Source: Auricularia sp. M13
Taxonomy: Eukaryota; Basidiomycota; Agaricomycetes; Auriculariales; Auriculariaceae
Direction of reading: 5' to 3'
Assembly (NCBI GenBank): GCA_037042915.1
Contig: CM073194.1
Location: 5,022,001-5,086,000, forward strand
DNA length: 64,000 nt
The translations under genes were made by a program, and so were the position numbers. Under the pieces are notes generated by a model that ran no database searches, was not told where the DNA came from, and saw nothing but the letters and a program-made list of their open reading frames with translations. Of this stretch, positions 21,209-33,300 are shown one piece after another (the stretch's first letter is position 1; the number at the start of each line of letters is the position of its first letter).

Positions 21209-23525
21209 TCAGACGGTGTCGGACGGCCGGCCCTGATAGTTTCGACGACTCAACGTGAATGGCGACGCAGCACGACCATTATGCGTACAGAAACTTGACG
21301 TTCCGCCGGAGAACGCTCGTAATGTAAGTATGCTACATCCTCGAGCTTCAGGTTTACAATTCTCATCGTCCGTCCTTTTCGTCACCGACGTCGCCGGCAC
21401 ATGTCCTCTCGCCGAGCCTGTCCCGCGCCCTACGCTCCCATTCCAGCCCCCATCGCCGACGTCTGCATTTCATTTTTTCTAGTTCGCCGTGCTTTCCGCT
21501 GACCACATTGCGATAGGACGTCTTTCCGCGCTCTCGCGATCGGACGCAGCGAGGTATGCACGCTGTGCGTTCGATGTCTGCGCCACGCTCATGTATTTCC
21601 GTTCGTCACCGCGGTCCTGACGCGCAGCGCTGACCGCAGCCTTAGGTCGTTCCGTCTGGCATTCACACGCGCGATGGATGGATGGGCAAAACGTCGTTAT
21701 ATTGCCGATCGTACGTACTCTGCATCCCGCGCGCCTTGACGGTCCTGACATCGTCTAGGCAGCACGAACGCGCATGCGCCGAGCGTATGCGTCATAGCGC
21801 GGGATGCGACCTGTCTGCGCGCGTCCTCCGAGTCGGCGGAGCGTATACCGTCCGCGCGCGGCGGTCGACTCGATCCATGCCTCGCGCACCCTCGGACACG
21901 GCCCGCTGCAGTCCGCGCCGACGAACGGCCGTGCCACGCTGTCTAAATACGTGAGTAGCGCGTCACCCTGGCTCGACGCACCGCGATGCTGACGTCCGCG
22001 TATCCAGAAACCTCGCCCGCGCCGTTCCACGCGTCGACAAAACTCTGCTCAAAATCGTCAGCACAGCGGCTGGCGCAGGAATTCACGACGCGGACACACC
22101 CACCGACCATCGTGCGTTGCGGCCGGCCGTTTTCTTGCAGCCCGCGCGAGTCGACCTCGCCGTTGGATCCCGCACGCCGTGAGTAAGCGTTATTGCCTGG
22201 AGGTGTCGCGCAATGCTGACGTCGACGATGGCAGTAACTCGTTCGCGCTATTGCCCGCGCTGACGACGCGAAGATCTATTTGTCGACGTGAGCAACTCTG
22301 AGTTCGACACCACGCGCGCGCTCACCGTCTATCGCAACATCGGCGCCTCCTCGCGCAGAACCGTCGTCAATGTCGTGAGTCCGTTGCCACGGGCCATGTT
22401 TTTTGACCATGACGCGCGCAGGAACTCTGCTCACGCTCTTGTCAGGCGCGGACGAAGATCTGGCCGACAACGTCAGCGGTGATGGCAAAGGGTGCGCACG
22501 ATTTACCTTTGACGTCCTGATGATCGTCCGCGGTTGACAGACGATTTGCAGGCCGTTCGGCGGGGATCGTGCCTGGCAGCGCGCTCGACGGGGAGCTCGT
22601 CTTGCAGGCATCGAGCTGCACAGGCGTTGCTCGAACAGCCCGGGAACGGCCAAGCCGGTGAGCACGCATGCTCGCGCGCGCGTTGACATGTTGCTGATGA
22701 TCGCGCGCCAGAATTGTTTGACGGCGCAGACGTCTACTCGAGGTCAACGACGAGCAAAGGTGCGCGGATTACGCACCCTGGTGATACCCATGTGATTGAC
22801 TGACGTCTTGCGGTACTAGTCGCAGGCTGCGCCGGAATCGGCGGCGGCGATGCCTTGAGTCGGACGGCGAGTCTGGGTCACTCGACGACGAGGTCCATGC
22901 TGGCCTTGTCGAGATCGCCGTGTGCGTTTGGTGGCAATGGCGACGCCGCGAGTCGAGCGCGCGATGGGCGCGCGGCACGAAAGACCGCGGGAGACGATGG
23001 AACCGGGGGAACTTGACGCGGTCGCGGACGCCGTGTCAAGTCCTCGAGCTCGAGCTCGGTGGTGCTGTCGATGAGCAACAGATGCTGAGGGTCGTCAGAC
23101 GCGATGAGCTTGTCAGACTCGAAGTTACAAATGAAATCTGCGCCAGCTCGTCGTCAGCCGCGATGAGCAAGAACGTTGAGTTGGTCGTACCTATGAGACC
23201 AGAATCCCACGCGGAGGCTTGATACCGATCGACAGTTCTGGATAGTGCAGAGCTTGCTGAGGTCGACGGCGGCCATCAGCGTCGCCGTAGCCAACGTCGA
23301 GCAGCACGGCGCGGGCTGCGACGGAGTGTTCGCATGGGACCGCCGAGCGCGAGGTGGGCGGGGCCCGCCGATCCCCGCGCTACGCTGGCGCTCATTCGCC
23401 GGTCGAGCCCAGCGATTAAGGCCGCTAGAGTCGATGGCAGACTCCTCTCGCGGCCCAGACGTCGGCCAGCGACTATAAGGCCAAATCGCAACCTCCTCGG
23501 ATTAGCCAAACTCTGAGTACCCGCC
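21209..23525. other. GC-rich stretch without recognised gene
   Basis: About 2.3 kb with many short frames on both strands and several GTGAGT-like words (for example near 21951 and 22371), but no chain of exons or domain that I can defend. CGCG words are frequent. It separates members 1 and 2 of the paralogous family and could be a decayed third copy, though no family signature such as RW-x-GD is visible. Confidence 0.35.
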
Positions 23526-24766
23526 ATGTCTGCTCGAGCCACTGCTTTATCCCAGTTTGACGTCCTCTATATGATCTCGAAGCAATTGACGCTCATAGAC
23601 GTTCTCCTGTACGCTGTTTGTCTCTCTGATGCGCTCCACGTGCTAATGAACATCTCTAGACCTATCCGCGTTTCCAGGTTGTGGGCGGACGTTTTTGAAG
23701 CTCGCTTGCGTGCCGCCTTCAATCCCGCCCACTGCTATCGAGGCTTTGTGCGCGACCCCGATGACTTCCGGCAGTTCATGGCCTATCGCGACATCATCGT
23801 CGGCGGACTACGGGCCTTGGACATGTTCGAGCCTTACGGGCACAGCATCGTCGATTGCAAGACGCCGCTGGAGGTTTACGCGCGGGACACACTAGGAGAC
23901 GAGGTATGCTCGTATTTCGTGCGACAGGGCTATAAAGTGGCACACGACAGCCGACTGCCGCGCTGGAGGCCGGCACCCGTCCCCGGCGCGTCGATTCATA
24001 GCCTAATCGTGTTCCCGACGCATGCCGGTTGGCCATACGTGAAGTATCTTGTGAGACTTGTGCTCGGTCACCGCACGGTTGAGATCTCGCTCGTGGTTGG
24101 GACGCCTCTCGTGGCTTTATTCAACTCTCCATGCAGTGCGTCTGTCCCTCATTGATATGCCATATCATTGTCTTACGAGTCTGCCTGTCAGCTGTTTCCC
24201 TGAATTTCTTCACATGGGACAGGGCATTTTGCATGTTTCCGATTGCTACGCTGCGTGAGCACCGTGGGATCTCTCGGAAGCACCATCGTGATCGCTCCGA
24301 ATTCTACTACGGTCTCGGCTTCGAATCTCTCCAGTGGCGCGAGCTAGACGGTCTTTACTTCAAAGACTCCCTGCCGACAGGGTACCGATGGGTTGGCGAC
24401 GGTCGCAGCTGGATAGCCCGCTTTCCTTCGCTACCCTCGATTCTGGAGCCTCCGACCCAATTCGATTGGCTCAGCAACGGGATTTCGCTACATTCTTCTC
24501 CTGTGCTAGGCCCCAGTCTCACGCCGGGAGCCATGCTGCTTACGGCTGACTACGGCTGCACGTTGCTGGACGAAGAGGCTTTAGGCGGCGATGCCTATGC
24601 TGTGCCCCCGTCCTTCGAGCAGCACGTCCGCTACCTTCTCCGACTCGAGGCGCGTGATAAGAAGGACGAAAAAACGCCGTCCTCGCGCTCGGACCGGCTA
24701 AACGCTTTAATCGATGGTTTCATGGAGGAAATGAGCGAAATTCCAGAGCTCATTTGGGGCGTTTAA
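23526..24766 (+). CDS. F-box-like / divergent NTase-like family protein, member 2
   Basis: Exons 23526-24135 and 24192-24766 with a 56-nt phase-1 intron give 394 residues. Its layout matches member 1 closely. An F-box-like start (FDVLYMISKQLTLIDVL, RVSRLWADVF) leads to DDFRQFMAYRDIIVGG, and VVGTPLVALF precedes the intron. After it come NFFTWDRAFCMFP, RWVGDGRSWIARFP and FDWLSNGISLHSS. The DxD pair is absent. The C-terminus is charged. Members 1 and 2 probably arose by tandem duplication. The function is unknown. The gene is intact and lies 280 bases upstream of the gene interrupted by the KDZ element. Confidence 0.75.
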
Positions 24767-25044
24767 CGCAAACTTCATGTTCGGTTTAACTCGGTGTACT
24801 GTTCTGTAATTACTTTCGGTCTTTGATCCTATAAAAGCTGTGGTTACAGCTCACGTTTGACGGTTCTGCGGCCGCTGAGATCCGCGAGCTCCGACTCTAT
24901 CGGAGATGAAACCTCGTGACTCGTGTAAACTCCGATTCTTGCCGCGTTTGCCTCTGATCTTCCCGCTCACGCGTCACTGGGCAACGTACGCTTCGGGACT
25001 TTACGCGCCTCGCTTCTACACTGCGACGGGGGCCCCCAGCGCAG

Positions 25045-25462
25045 ATGGTCTCGACCGAGTCTGCCGCGCTTGACGCGCAGCGACGTGACAGCGCCGGACT
25101 CGGGCCTGTGCCATCTACTCAAGTCATGGTCAGGCGCACAGAAACGTTTTCGCGCGACGATCTCGACGCGGATGACGCAGAGCTTGCAGCTGCGAATGCA
25201 TCTGCTCAAAGTCTTGCAAATTTGTGGGACTTACTTATTTTTATTTTTTTTTGGCCTGCTAATCGTCGACCAGATTTCCCGCCATTCGTGCTACATCACC
25301 CGTTGAAGACGTTATACAAGTGTCAAACGTGGACATTGCATGCGTCATCGTGGCGCGCGGCCTCAGTATCTTCGACGACGACTTGGACCCTGACCCAGAG
25401 CTTGTGGTGCCGGCGCGCGTCGCCCGTCGCGTCGTCACCCGCTCAATGATGGCCTCCGCTCG
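25045..25462 (+). pseudogene. 5' exons of the TET/JBP-like gene, cut off by the KDZ insertion
   Basis: An ATG at 25045 opens exon 25045-25223, followed by a 50-nt intron (GTGGGA donor, GCTAAT branch point, CCAG acceptor). Exon 25274-25462 then runs straight into the KDZ terminal repeat. The encoded part is acidic and Asp-rich (SIFDDDLDPDPEL), then basic near the break. Skipping the element and one copy of the 8-bp duplication, the frame continues exactly at 42572 into the gene at 42594-44698. The combined spliced length is 2349 nt, 783 codons with no stop inside. As it stands this stub reads about 17 codons into the transposon and stops. Confidence 0.8.
25455..25462. repeat. 8-bp target-site duplication (left)
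   Basis: TCCGCTCG directly precedes the left terminal inverted repeat and recurs exactly after the right one at 42564-42571. Eight bases is the duplication length known for Zisupton-type KDZ elements. Confidence 0.95.
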
Positions 25463-25688
25463 CACCCCAGGCAATCTGTTTGGGACCCCTCGGGCCCGTA
25501 GCCGAGACCAGTGATGGCTGACCCAAGGCCTCCATCAAATGACATCACCGTGTTACAAACAACATCAGCGGTCGCCGATAGAGCCCTGCACATCATTCTG
25601 GGATCGATACAGCGTCGCAGCGGTCGCCGCGAGCAGAATACTAGTGCAAGCAGTGGCGACACATATAGCCGCAATTGCACACGGGAAA
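25463..25688 (+). repeat. Left terminal inverted repeat of the KDZ element
   Basis: These 226 bases start with CACCCCAGGCAATCTG and are the reverse complement of 42338-42563 except for one base (25605). They contain two copies of the CGGTCGCCG palindrome core at about 25567 and 25619. Confidence 0.95.
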
Positions 25689-26004
25689 CGCACTGCTAGA
25701 AGACGGAAGCACTCTGGGAGTTGCATCACGGCAAGTTGACTACATACTTCAGCACACCGCCCGACATTTCGCGGTCGCCGCTCATGTCAGGATATATACC
25801 AAATCCTTGCATACAGTGCATCGTCTGTGTATGCTAGCAAAAATATAAAATCCAACGGGCGATGGGAGCGGCATGTCAATGCCACATAATGTATCTACTG
25901 TTGGATGTCAATCCCTAATGGCTTACTGCACATGTGTACTGAGACATAGTCCGGCACGGTGAAAAGACCAGAAAGGGTGGAACTACAAATAACACTGGAC
26001 ATAT

Positions 26005-26075
26005 GGATGGATAGCCTAGAGGTTAGGCACTCCGAGTACCAATGGAGAGACCCAGGTTCGATTCCTGGTCCAACC
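26005..26075 (+). ncRNA. tRNA-like sequence in the nested element, copy 1
   Basis: The 71 bases fold like a tRNA. The acceptor arm pairs GGATGGA with TCCAACC (one mismatch), the D stem pairs GCCT with AGGC, and the T arm is perfect (CCAGG, loop TTCGATT, CCTGG), giving a consensus B box GGTTCGATTCC. The anticodon arm has a G-U pair and an 8-base loop, one base too long, so I do not call it a working tRNA. It probably serves as an internal Pol III promoter. Confidence 0.55.
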
Positions 26076-26265
26076 AGACTTTTGAGACGTTCAATAGGTT
26101 ATGAGCCCCGTTAGCGCGTTGGTCTGGTCCCTTCAATAAGCCATTGGCTTGAGGGGGTGTGTTGGATGTCAATCCCTAATGGCTTACTGCACATGTGTAC
26201 TGAGACATAGTCCGGCACGGTGAAAAGACCAGAAAGGGTGGAACTACAAATAACACTGGACATAT

Positions 26266-26336
26266 GGATGGATAGCCTAGAGGTTAGGCACTCCGAGTAC
26301 CAATGGAGAGACCCAGGTTCGATTCCTGGTCCAACC
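26266..26336 (+). ncRNA. tRNA-like sequence in the nested element, copy 2
   Basis: This is identical to the copy at 26005-26075, 261 bases further on, in the second direct repeat of the nested element. It has the same defect in the anticodon loop. Confidence 0.55.
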
Positions 26337-27264
26337 AGACTTTTGAGACGTTCAATATCTACGTCGAGATTGGGCATTTGCGGTCACCGCGGATTGTAAA
26401 TGACATTAATCGCCTCACTGCCAAGCCCTAATCTACTCTCACCATCACCGCTGCGGACCATGCCCGAGGTAATGGTGAGCATGCAGAATGTATTTCCAGC
26501 ACTACACATCGTTCAATAAGCGACAGTAAGCACTTACTTGCACTGAGTAGATCGAACTCCAGATTGGCCTCACGGAACTTGCCTGCAATTCATGGCATAA
26601 CTTTCTGTGGTCCCGTGGTGGCGTATATGCGTTGTGATGCGGTACCACAACTTCATCGTGATGTTCTTGAATCACAATGTGCACAGCGGCGGCCGCGACT
26701 CCGCGAGTGTCTCGGGACTAGCCGATGACCTCATTCGCGGCGGCCGCGATGCATATCGGGCATCATCGTACGCTGTACCCCCCCGTGTTATCTAGTGTTA
26801 AAGCAATATAAAGAGCCGTTTCCTCGTACCTGCTGCATTCTTGCTACCCAGAGAGCTCCAAAACCCCAACAAACAGCGCCGCCTCCAGCCGCAACCACAT
26901 ATATGCCGGGACCGCTTCTTCGGTGCGCGTAGTCGTGGTGATTTTGCATTATCAAGGCCTTTTTACATCTCCGTTTGTAGCGGCCGTCCGCAGTCTGTTT
27001 GACGGACAAGCAGTGACTGGAATATGGCGGCCAGATTCGTCTCTTAATTCTCTCTCTGTCTGGACTTTCCAGTCGTCGCGCCGCCTACTGCTTCTACTCT
27101 TCTAATGCCTTTATGTGCACTCCACATATACATCGTGTGCAGCAGCAGCCCCAAGATACTTGTTACGGGCATAAAATAACAACAACAAAAGTTTCAGGAT
27201 TCATCGCTACCCTCTTACACTGTCCTGTCTCAGCCATTGTCGCGCCGTCGCCTGCTACCACATT

Positions 27265-27725
27265 CACAGGTGTGCAGGTCCCGTCGCCTACAGAGCCAGC
27301 TTTGGCAAACTTTATCGCACAAGCATTGCACAGAACTCGACTGCACTCTTGTGTCATGTTCGCCGCCTGGCTTCAGTACCTTCGAATGCGCGTGTCCACT
27401 GCTCGAGGGTCTTCAGGGTACCGGCCATCTCTCTCTGTCTTTCTGTCTGCAACGTTATGTATTCAAACAGGACATGCAGTGTCGTCGGCCGTGGGATGTT
27501 CTCCTTGCGGGAGACTAACTAGATGAAATAGGGGATGTGTTTTTATCGGCAGTGGATGCTCAACTACGTCCCATCTGCGCTGGCTGAGACCAAGGTCAAG
27601 GCACGACCAGGATACAATCCGTGTCGCGCAGCCATCGTCAAATACCACGGAACTGGCCCTGGATTGTCTCCCCACTCTTCGTAGCACTCGGTCGCACTCG
27701 CAGTCTCACGGGCACCTCAGCCAGC
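27265..27725 (+). pseudogene. Captured cyclin (PCL/PHO80-like) gene fragment, left copy
   Basis: The plus strand encodes a recognisable fungal cyclin box. First comes ALANFIAQALHRTRLHSCV with FAA, a region with RMRVSTARGSSGYR, and then CNVMYSNRT and VVGRGMFSLRE in another frame. In-frame stops and frame changes show that it is dead. From about 27460 on it is similar, with many substitutions, to 40930-41230 on the opposite strand. PCL-type cyclins bind Pho85-like kinases. Here a host gene piece appears to have been captured by the transposon. Confidence 0.65.
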
Positions 27726-28205
27726 ATTTCAGCGGTCGCCGCCAATCGTACGGAAAGACACGATCTTTGTCTCGCGGCGGCCGCGACGCATATCGTTGAA
27801 TGAAGTGTTTGTTAGCGGCGACCGCGTCCTCAATGTTCTACACCGGAGAACGGACTAAACTGCGTGTGTGTAACGCCTGGTAAACCACAACGTGAAAGGA
27901 AGGCTGATAGAAGTAATGGGGTCGCTTAAACGAGCCTGACGTTGAGCTCATAGACTCTAGCGGTCGCCGCGAGGGTAGCTTCTAGTTTTCACAAAGACCT
28001 GCGGCGGCCGCGCGCGACTTTTGCGTAACGAGACCAAATGATGATCATCATGTTGGTTGGAGAAGCTTGTTCACCGGAATGAACATTGCTAGAAAGGTAT
28101 CTTTACAAATGAAAAGCAAGTATTATTGGCTCAATCCAAGGATAAAAATCTACAAGCAAAGTTTCAACTGGTGTGCGCGGGGTCAGACAAAGAGAGCGTC
28201 GAAGT

Positions 28206-30319
28206 TCATGCAGTGTCAGGGGGGCGGCTGGACACTTTTTCGTAGAGATCGTCGAGGTCCTGAGGGAACTCGACACTCGAGGGCCAGGCGACCGCGAGGT
28301 CCTCGATGACCTTGCAATAGTTCTCGTTCAGTCGGCGGTTGGGGCGCTTGACATCGACGCTCAGTCTATTGAAGGCCGTTTGCACGGCCTCGGGCGCGAA
28401 CTGCTCGGGTACGAAGCGGAGCCATGCAGGTGGTTGGCCAAACGGCCTCTCCGTCATCTCGAGGGCAAAGCGCCTGTCTGCAGGGGGCAGGGAAGGAGCA
28501 CGCGCGGGTGTAGCAGCGCGGGAGGGGACCGCGACTTCCACAATGCGCTTGCCTGGCTTGCTCGGCGAGCGCGTGACGGAACGACCACGCTCTTGTGGCG
28601 CAGGCGTCAGGCCCGACTGAGCGGGTGCAACTGCCTCGGGTCGAGGCGTCAGGCCCGTTCCTGGCCTGGTATTTGCGTGTGGGCGTGGGGTAAGGCCCGT
28701 CGAATCGGCCTGAGCATTTCGGCCACGCGGCGTCGTCGGGTTTGCCTGTCCTTGCATGCGGGCCGACTTGCGCGCCGTGATGAAAGCAGCCTCGAATTCG
28801 TCCTCGTCGTCGTTGTCGCGGGGTCGTTTCGACGACGAAGATGCGGCACCGGCAGCGGACTGCGGCGCCGTCGCATCCTTACGGGCATGCGATGGCGCAG
28901 TTGCGGACCCGCGAGCAGCAGCCGAAGTGGGAGGCCGGGCGGGGGATGACGCCAGGGGGCGCGTGGGCGACTCAGCTGCCGCACGAGATGCCGCAGTGGC
29001 ACGGCGCGTCGCAGGTGCGGTGCTTGGCTCAGGCGGCGGCGCTGGTACGACTGTAGCTGCACCTTTCTTGCGCTTCGATGAGCTCGCAACGGGGGCGGCG
29101 GCAACGTCGTCTTCAGCAGGCATATCCACCTGCTTGCCCTTGCCCTTCGTCTTGCGCGAGTTTTTCTTCTTGGGTGCGCCAGGTGGAATGGCTTCGGGTG
29201 CGGGCGGGCGTTCATCGACCTCCATGGCTTCCTCGTCGCGCGCCTTGGCAGCTGCGGCCTCCTCCTTCGCGCGCTTCGCGCGCTCAGCAAGGATCTTTTT
29301 GCCCTCTGCGATCCGTGCCTTCGTCAATCGGTTCTTGTACTGTGCTTGCTCCGACTTTGACATCAGGCGTGCGTCCACGCAGAACTTGGGCCAGAAGCTG
29401 TCAGGGACGCCACCAGGAAAGCCCGGTGTGTCGCGGCCAGACGGGGGAGCCACAGCGCTGCAAAATCAAAGTTAGCTTGATTAGCACTGGATGAAAAATA
29501 TAACATACCGTCATCATCACCGTCAGGCTCAGGGCCAAGGTGATGCTCGACGCTGCGAGCACGGCTCACCGTTCGTGCCTCAGGCTTGCGCAGAATCGAC
29601 TGAAGAGGCGCCTTCGCAGGAGCTGGCTCGGGGGTCGCAGCGCGCGAATCGTCGCTCCCGCCAGCCTCGTAGCGCGTCCCGGTCTCGCTCGCGGCGGCAG
29701 CGGGCTCGCGGTCGACAGGGTCGTTGTCCTCCTGGTTGTCCTCCTCGTCGCTGCTGATCAGCTCGCGGTACTGCTTTGAGGTACGCCTTTTCCGCGGCTT
29801 GCTAGTGGCCTCACCAGGCTGTCGTGGCTCGGGTCCAGCGATCTTGAACTTGTAGACGTCCTTCATGACCTGTGAGCTTTCACGCATTGCGCGCAGCTCC
29901 TGTAGCGTGGGCGAGACGATGAGGTGGTCCTGCAGCGAGTAGGAAAGCATTCGCCCATGCCACGGCGAGTCTTGGTGGTCCACAGCCGTAGTGCGAAGAA
30001 CCGGGAGCGGTGTTGTGGGCACTGTGCGTTCTCCAGCAAAGAATAAGCGAGGGCCGAGCGGGTGAGGGCGCGTGGGGTCCGCGGGGTCGCGCATAGACAG
30101 CCACTGGACGACGTAGCTGGTCTCGAGCTTGCCGTAGCAAAGTAGACCCTTGTCGGTGTTGAGGCCGGGCGTGTAAGGCAGAGGAATTGCCCATGGGAAA
30201 TTTCCAATGCACAGGTCGTTGCGGTCGCACACAGCCAGGTGTGCGACAAATTGACATTCGCCCGGCCTGTTCTTAATGGGCGGGAGCGTGGGGTGTGCCG
30301 CTGCGAGAGAATAAGTCAT
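28206..30319 (-). CDS. KDZ-element gene, unrecognised Ala/Pro/Ser-rich protein
   Basis: The start at 30319 (MTYSLAAAHPTLPP) opens a first exon with a globular-looking N-terminal 150 residues (NFPWAIPLPYTPGLN, SYVVQWLSMRDP), then a basic and acidic disordered part (SSDEEDNQEDND). A second segment, 29457-28206, continues with FWPKFCVDARLMSKSEQAQY, a Lys/Ala-rich helix, and a long low-complexity region. It ends in LDDLYEKVSSRPPDTA. The obvious intron between them (GTATGT...TTTGCAG, 29508-29458) leaves the second segment one base out of frame, so there is either a non-canonical junction, a sequence error or a frameshift. A CGCGG-N3-CCGCG palindrome begins 4 bases upstream of the start. No domain was recognised. 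Confidence 0.55.
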
Positions 30320-30340
30320 CGTTCGCGGCGACCGCGAATG

Positions 30341-33300
30341 TCACGGACCTTCAAGGAGGGCGTTGATGACGTCGTTCCATATGGCCCCCAGCTCCCAGCC
30401 TTCATATTTTGCTGGGTCGGTGAGTCGAGGCTCGCTGTCGAGGTCGAGAAGCGCGCGCTCGATGGGCTGCCCGAGGAGCTCGGCGATCTCGACGAGATCT
30501 GCTTTGGACCTGTGTCGAGTCAGCTCGAACGACAGCAAATGGTTGTGGGCCTTTACATACTGGCAGTAGTTTGCGTAGGACCGCAAAAAGGTGTCCTCTG
30601 GAATCCTGAACATGTTCAGGAAACCGCGGGCCATTGGGGCCCAATCGGCAGCGATGAAACCATTGTCGGTGGTTGAGTTCTGTCCTGCGATGACGAAGGA
30701 GACCTGCAAGCCATAGCATGCCGCAAGATGGCTCTGCTACAGAGACGTGTTAATTACAACTGCATATGAACGACGAGTATGGCTTACAATGTCATGAAGT
30801 TGCTCCGTGACAGACCGAAAGTACTTGTCCATTTGGGCTACGGTTTTAATGGCCACGCCATCGGGAAATGCGTACGCGAAGCGCAGCAGGATGTGCTCAT
30901 AGTTTGCCATCGACTTGAATAGCTTCCACGCGTCGACTCGCGTCTGGCCATTAAAGTCGAACTCGTCCCGAACGTGCCAGTCTATGTTACCGTTAGCAAA
31001 GGACAATAAAAGTTAGTTAGAATACTCACGACCTGGCGGCATGCTGTAAAACTGCTGGAAGAGATTCCAGAAGCTCTCAGCAATACCGGTGCCCATGACT
31101 GCTTCGCGCAAGAAGCATTCGGGATCCTCTCCGAGCTCACGCGCGAAAGCCAAAATCTCCTCGCGGATTCGGCAGAAGAATTCGAAGATGCGGTTGGCAT
31201 CCTCCTCGTCGTGGCGGCGACGTCGCGCGACTCGTGCACGGGGGTTGAGTGGGTACAGCGGGTGCATGCCGTCCAGGATCCCGTCCTCCTCCGGGTTGCC
31301 GCTGCGCAAAGCTGCGGCCTGAACGCGGGAGCGCGCTTTGCCCGTTGCGTCGGCGAACTTGGCCCGAGGAGGTTGCGGCGAGCTTGGCCGCGCGGTCGCC
31401 GCTCCTGCAGACGTCGACGCGGCGTTGGCCGCTGCGGCATTGGGTGTACTGCCTGACGCCGCCGGTAGCGTTGGCAGAACGGCGGCGGTGGCAGCAGGCG
31501 GCTGGACGATGTCTCCGCTGTCCTGGACATCGTCGAAGTCGTTGTGGGTGTCGTCATGTTCGTATCCCACAGGCTCGTCGCGATGCTGTCCGACTGACGT
31601 GAGCGGCGCTTGGGCGCCAGGCTGCACGAGCACTGTATCGCGCGGGTTGACTGTGCGTGTGCTCGGAGAAGGCGGGGGCGCGCTCTGCGTCCATACCGCG
31701 CCGGACGACGCGGCAGGTGCAGCCCGCGGCGACCGCGCGTTACGCAACATGTTGAATTTTTCCGCAAAGTTCGCGACCGCGCCAGCCACCATCTCCCGGG
31801 GCTTCATTGGCGCCGCCTGCTCAGCCTCGCGGTGTTGGAACATCGTCCGAGAAGCTGTAAGATTGTCAGTGTCTGGCAATACAGCGTCCTATACACGATC
31901 CACTCACGATCGGGAAGATACTGCCCAGCATCGTGATTGAGCCACTCAGGGTGGCCGCTTGGTCCATGTTGCTGGGGCGTTGGCTGGAAGACGCGGTGCG
32001 CGTAGTCTCCATTGGCCGCCGGTGGGACTGTGCAGAGCGGGGGCGTTTTGACCCGGACGTCGAGTGGGCGAATCAGAGCGGCAGCGTCGGGAACCCAGCG
32101 ACGCAGGTCATTTTCAATGGCCTCCAGCTGGCCGACGGTGATACCCTCTACAATGTCCTTAAGGCGTGCAGAGACCATGGCGCGCAGCCGCTCGTCTGGA
32201 ATGCCGCCTGAGCGGACGATTGTGTTGTGCCACAGCTGGTAGCGAACAGAAGCATCCCCGCCTGGGCAAACGCCGGAATTGGTGAGGGTGCCCGTGGTTC
32301 CAAAGGGCGTGGATGCGCGGGCACGTTGTAAAAGTGACCACCGGGCGCAAGCGCATCCGAGTCGTGCAGGCCGACGCGGGCAGACGCTCCGGGCGGATAC
32401 CGCATATGCGCAGGCACCTGCGCAGAGACAGCTTGCGCAGGGCCGGCTGTCGAGGCCTGGGCATACGCGTGTGCGTTTCCGCCCGTGTCAGGCACTGGTT
32501 GATGCCCCGGGTATGCCTGCGCGATTGGGGCGTTGCCAGGGAGGAAGGCCCCGCCCTGCGCGTTGTGGGTGCCTGCCACCGAGCCGCGAACTGGGTGTGA
32601 GCGCTCTGGGGCATTCGGCGGCGCCTCACGCTCATATGTCGACGTGGCCTGTGGCTGCATGCTGATGTGGGCGGTGGCAGACTGTCCCAGTGCATTCTGG
32701 ATCGGTGCCAAACCAGGCGGCATGGCCGGCGGCGCGTACATGACAGGCTGGTTGTGTTGCATCGGCGCCGGCGTCCCAGGGCCATGAACAGCCTGGGCGG
32801 CAAAGGGTGGGTACGCATGGGAAGCGGTGGGTGCAGCACCCATAGGCGGGCCCATAGCGGTATGCTGCACTGAGGCCTGTTGGTCGTATTGGGCGGCTGG
32901 TGCAGTTTGCGTGGTGTGCGCCACGCTGACCGGCGCGTTATGCTGCGCCGGCGTCGAGGCGACCGCATGTAGCATTGGCGCCGGGCCGGTACGTGAGTAC
33001 GGGACATCGGCGCGAGCACTGTGCGCCGCTCCAGAGCCCCAGGACGCGCCAGGAGGCGGTGCTGTGGGTGCACGCTTGGCGTGTGCCGAGTTGAAGCCCG
33101 GTGCGGATGGCGGAGGGGCGGTATCGGGACGCGACCTGCGCACAGGACCGTTTGGCGGGGCTGAACCGGGCGCGGTGTCAGTCGCAGCGGGCGGTTGAGT
33201 GAGGCCCAAGGGAGGTGCTTGTGCTGACGACATCTGCGCGCGATGCGCCTGAAGCGCGGTGTCGGCGCGCGGAATGGCCGCGTCGTGTACTGCGCGCATT

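Larger units (their letters stand above)
25899..26355 (+). mobile_element. Young TRIM-like or dimeric tRNA-SINE element nested in the KDZ element
   Basis: Two identical 196-bp direct repeats (25899-26094 and 26160-26355) flank a 65-bp spacer. The whole is bracketed by TATCTAC at 25892-25898 and 26356-26362, which looks like a target-site duplication. Each repeat starts with TG. The spacer ends in a purine run, GAGGGGGTG, right before the second repeat, like the polypurine tract of a small LTR element. Each repeat also holds a tRNA-like sequence with A and B boxes. Either a terminal-repeat retrotransposon in miniature or a dimeric tRNA-derived SINE would fit. Perfect identity of the repeats means very recent activity or recombination. 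Confidence 0.7.

Noticed and set aside
26005-26075. A functional tRNA gene
   Set aside because: The T, D and acceptor arms are good, but the anticodon loop has eight bases and the acceptor stem a mismatch. The sequence is part of a repeated mobile unit.
28756-29475. Plus-strand Ala/Gly/Arg-rich frame of 239 codons
   Set aside because: It is antisense to a low-complexity exon of the minus-strand KDZ-element gene and has no domain.
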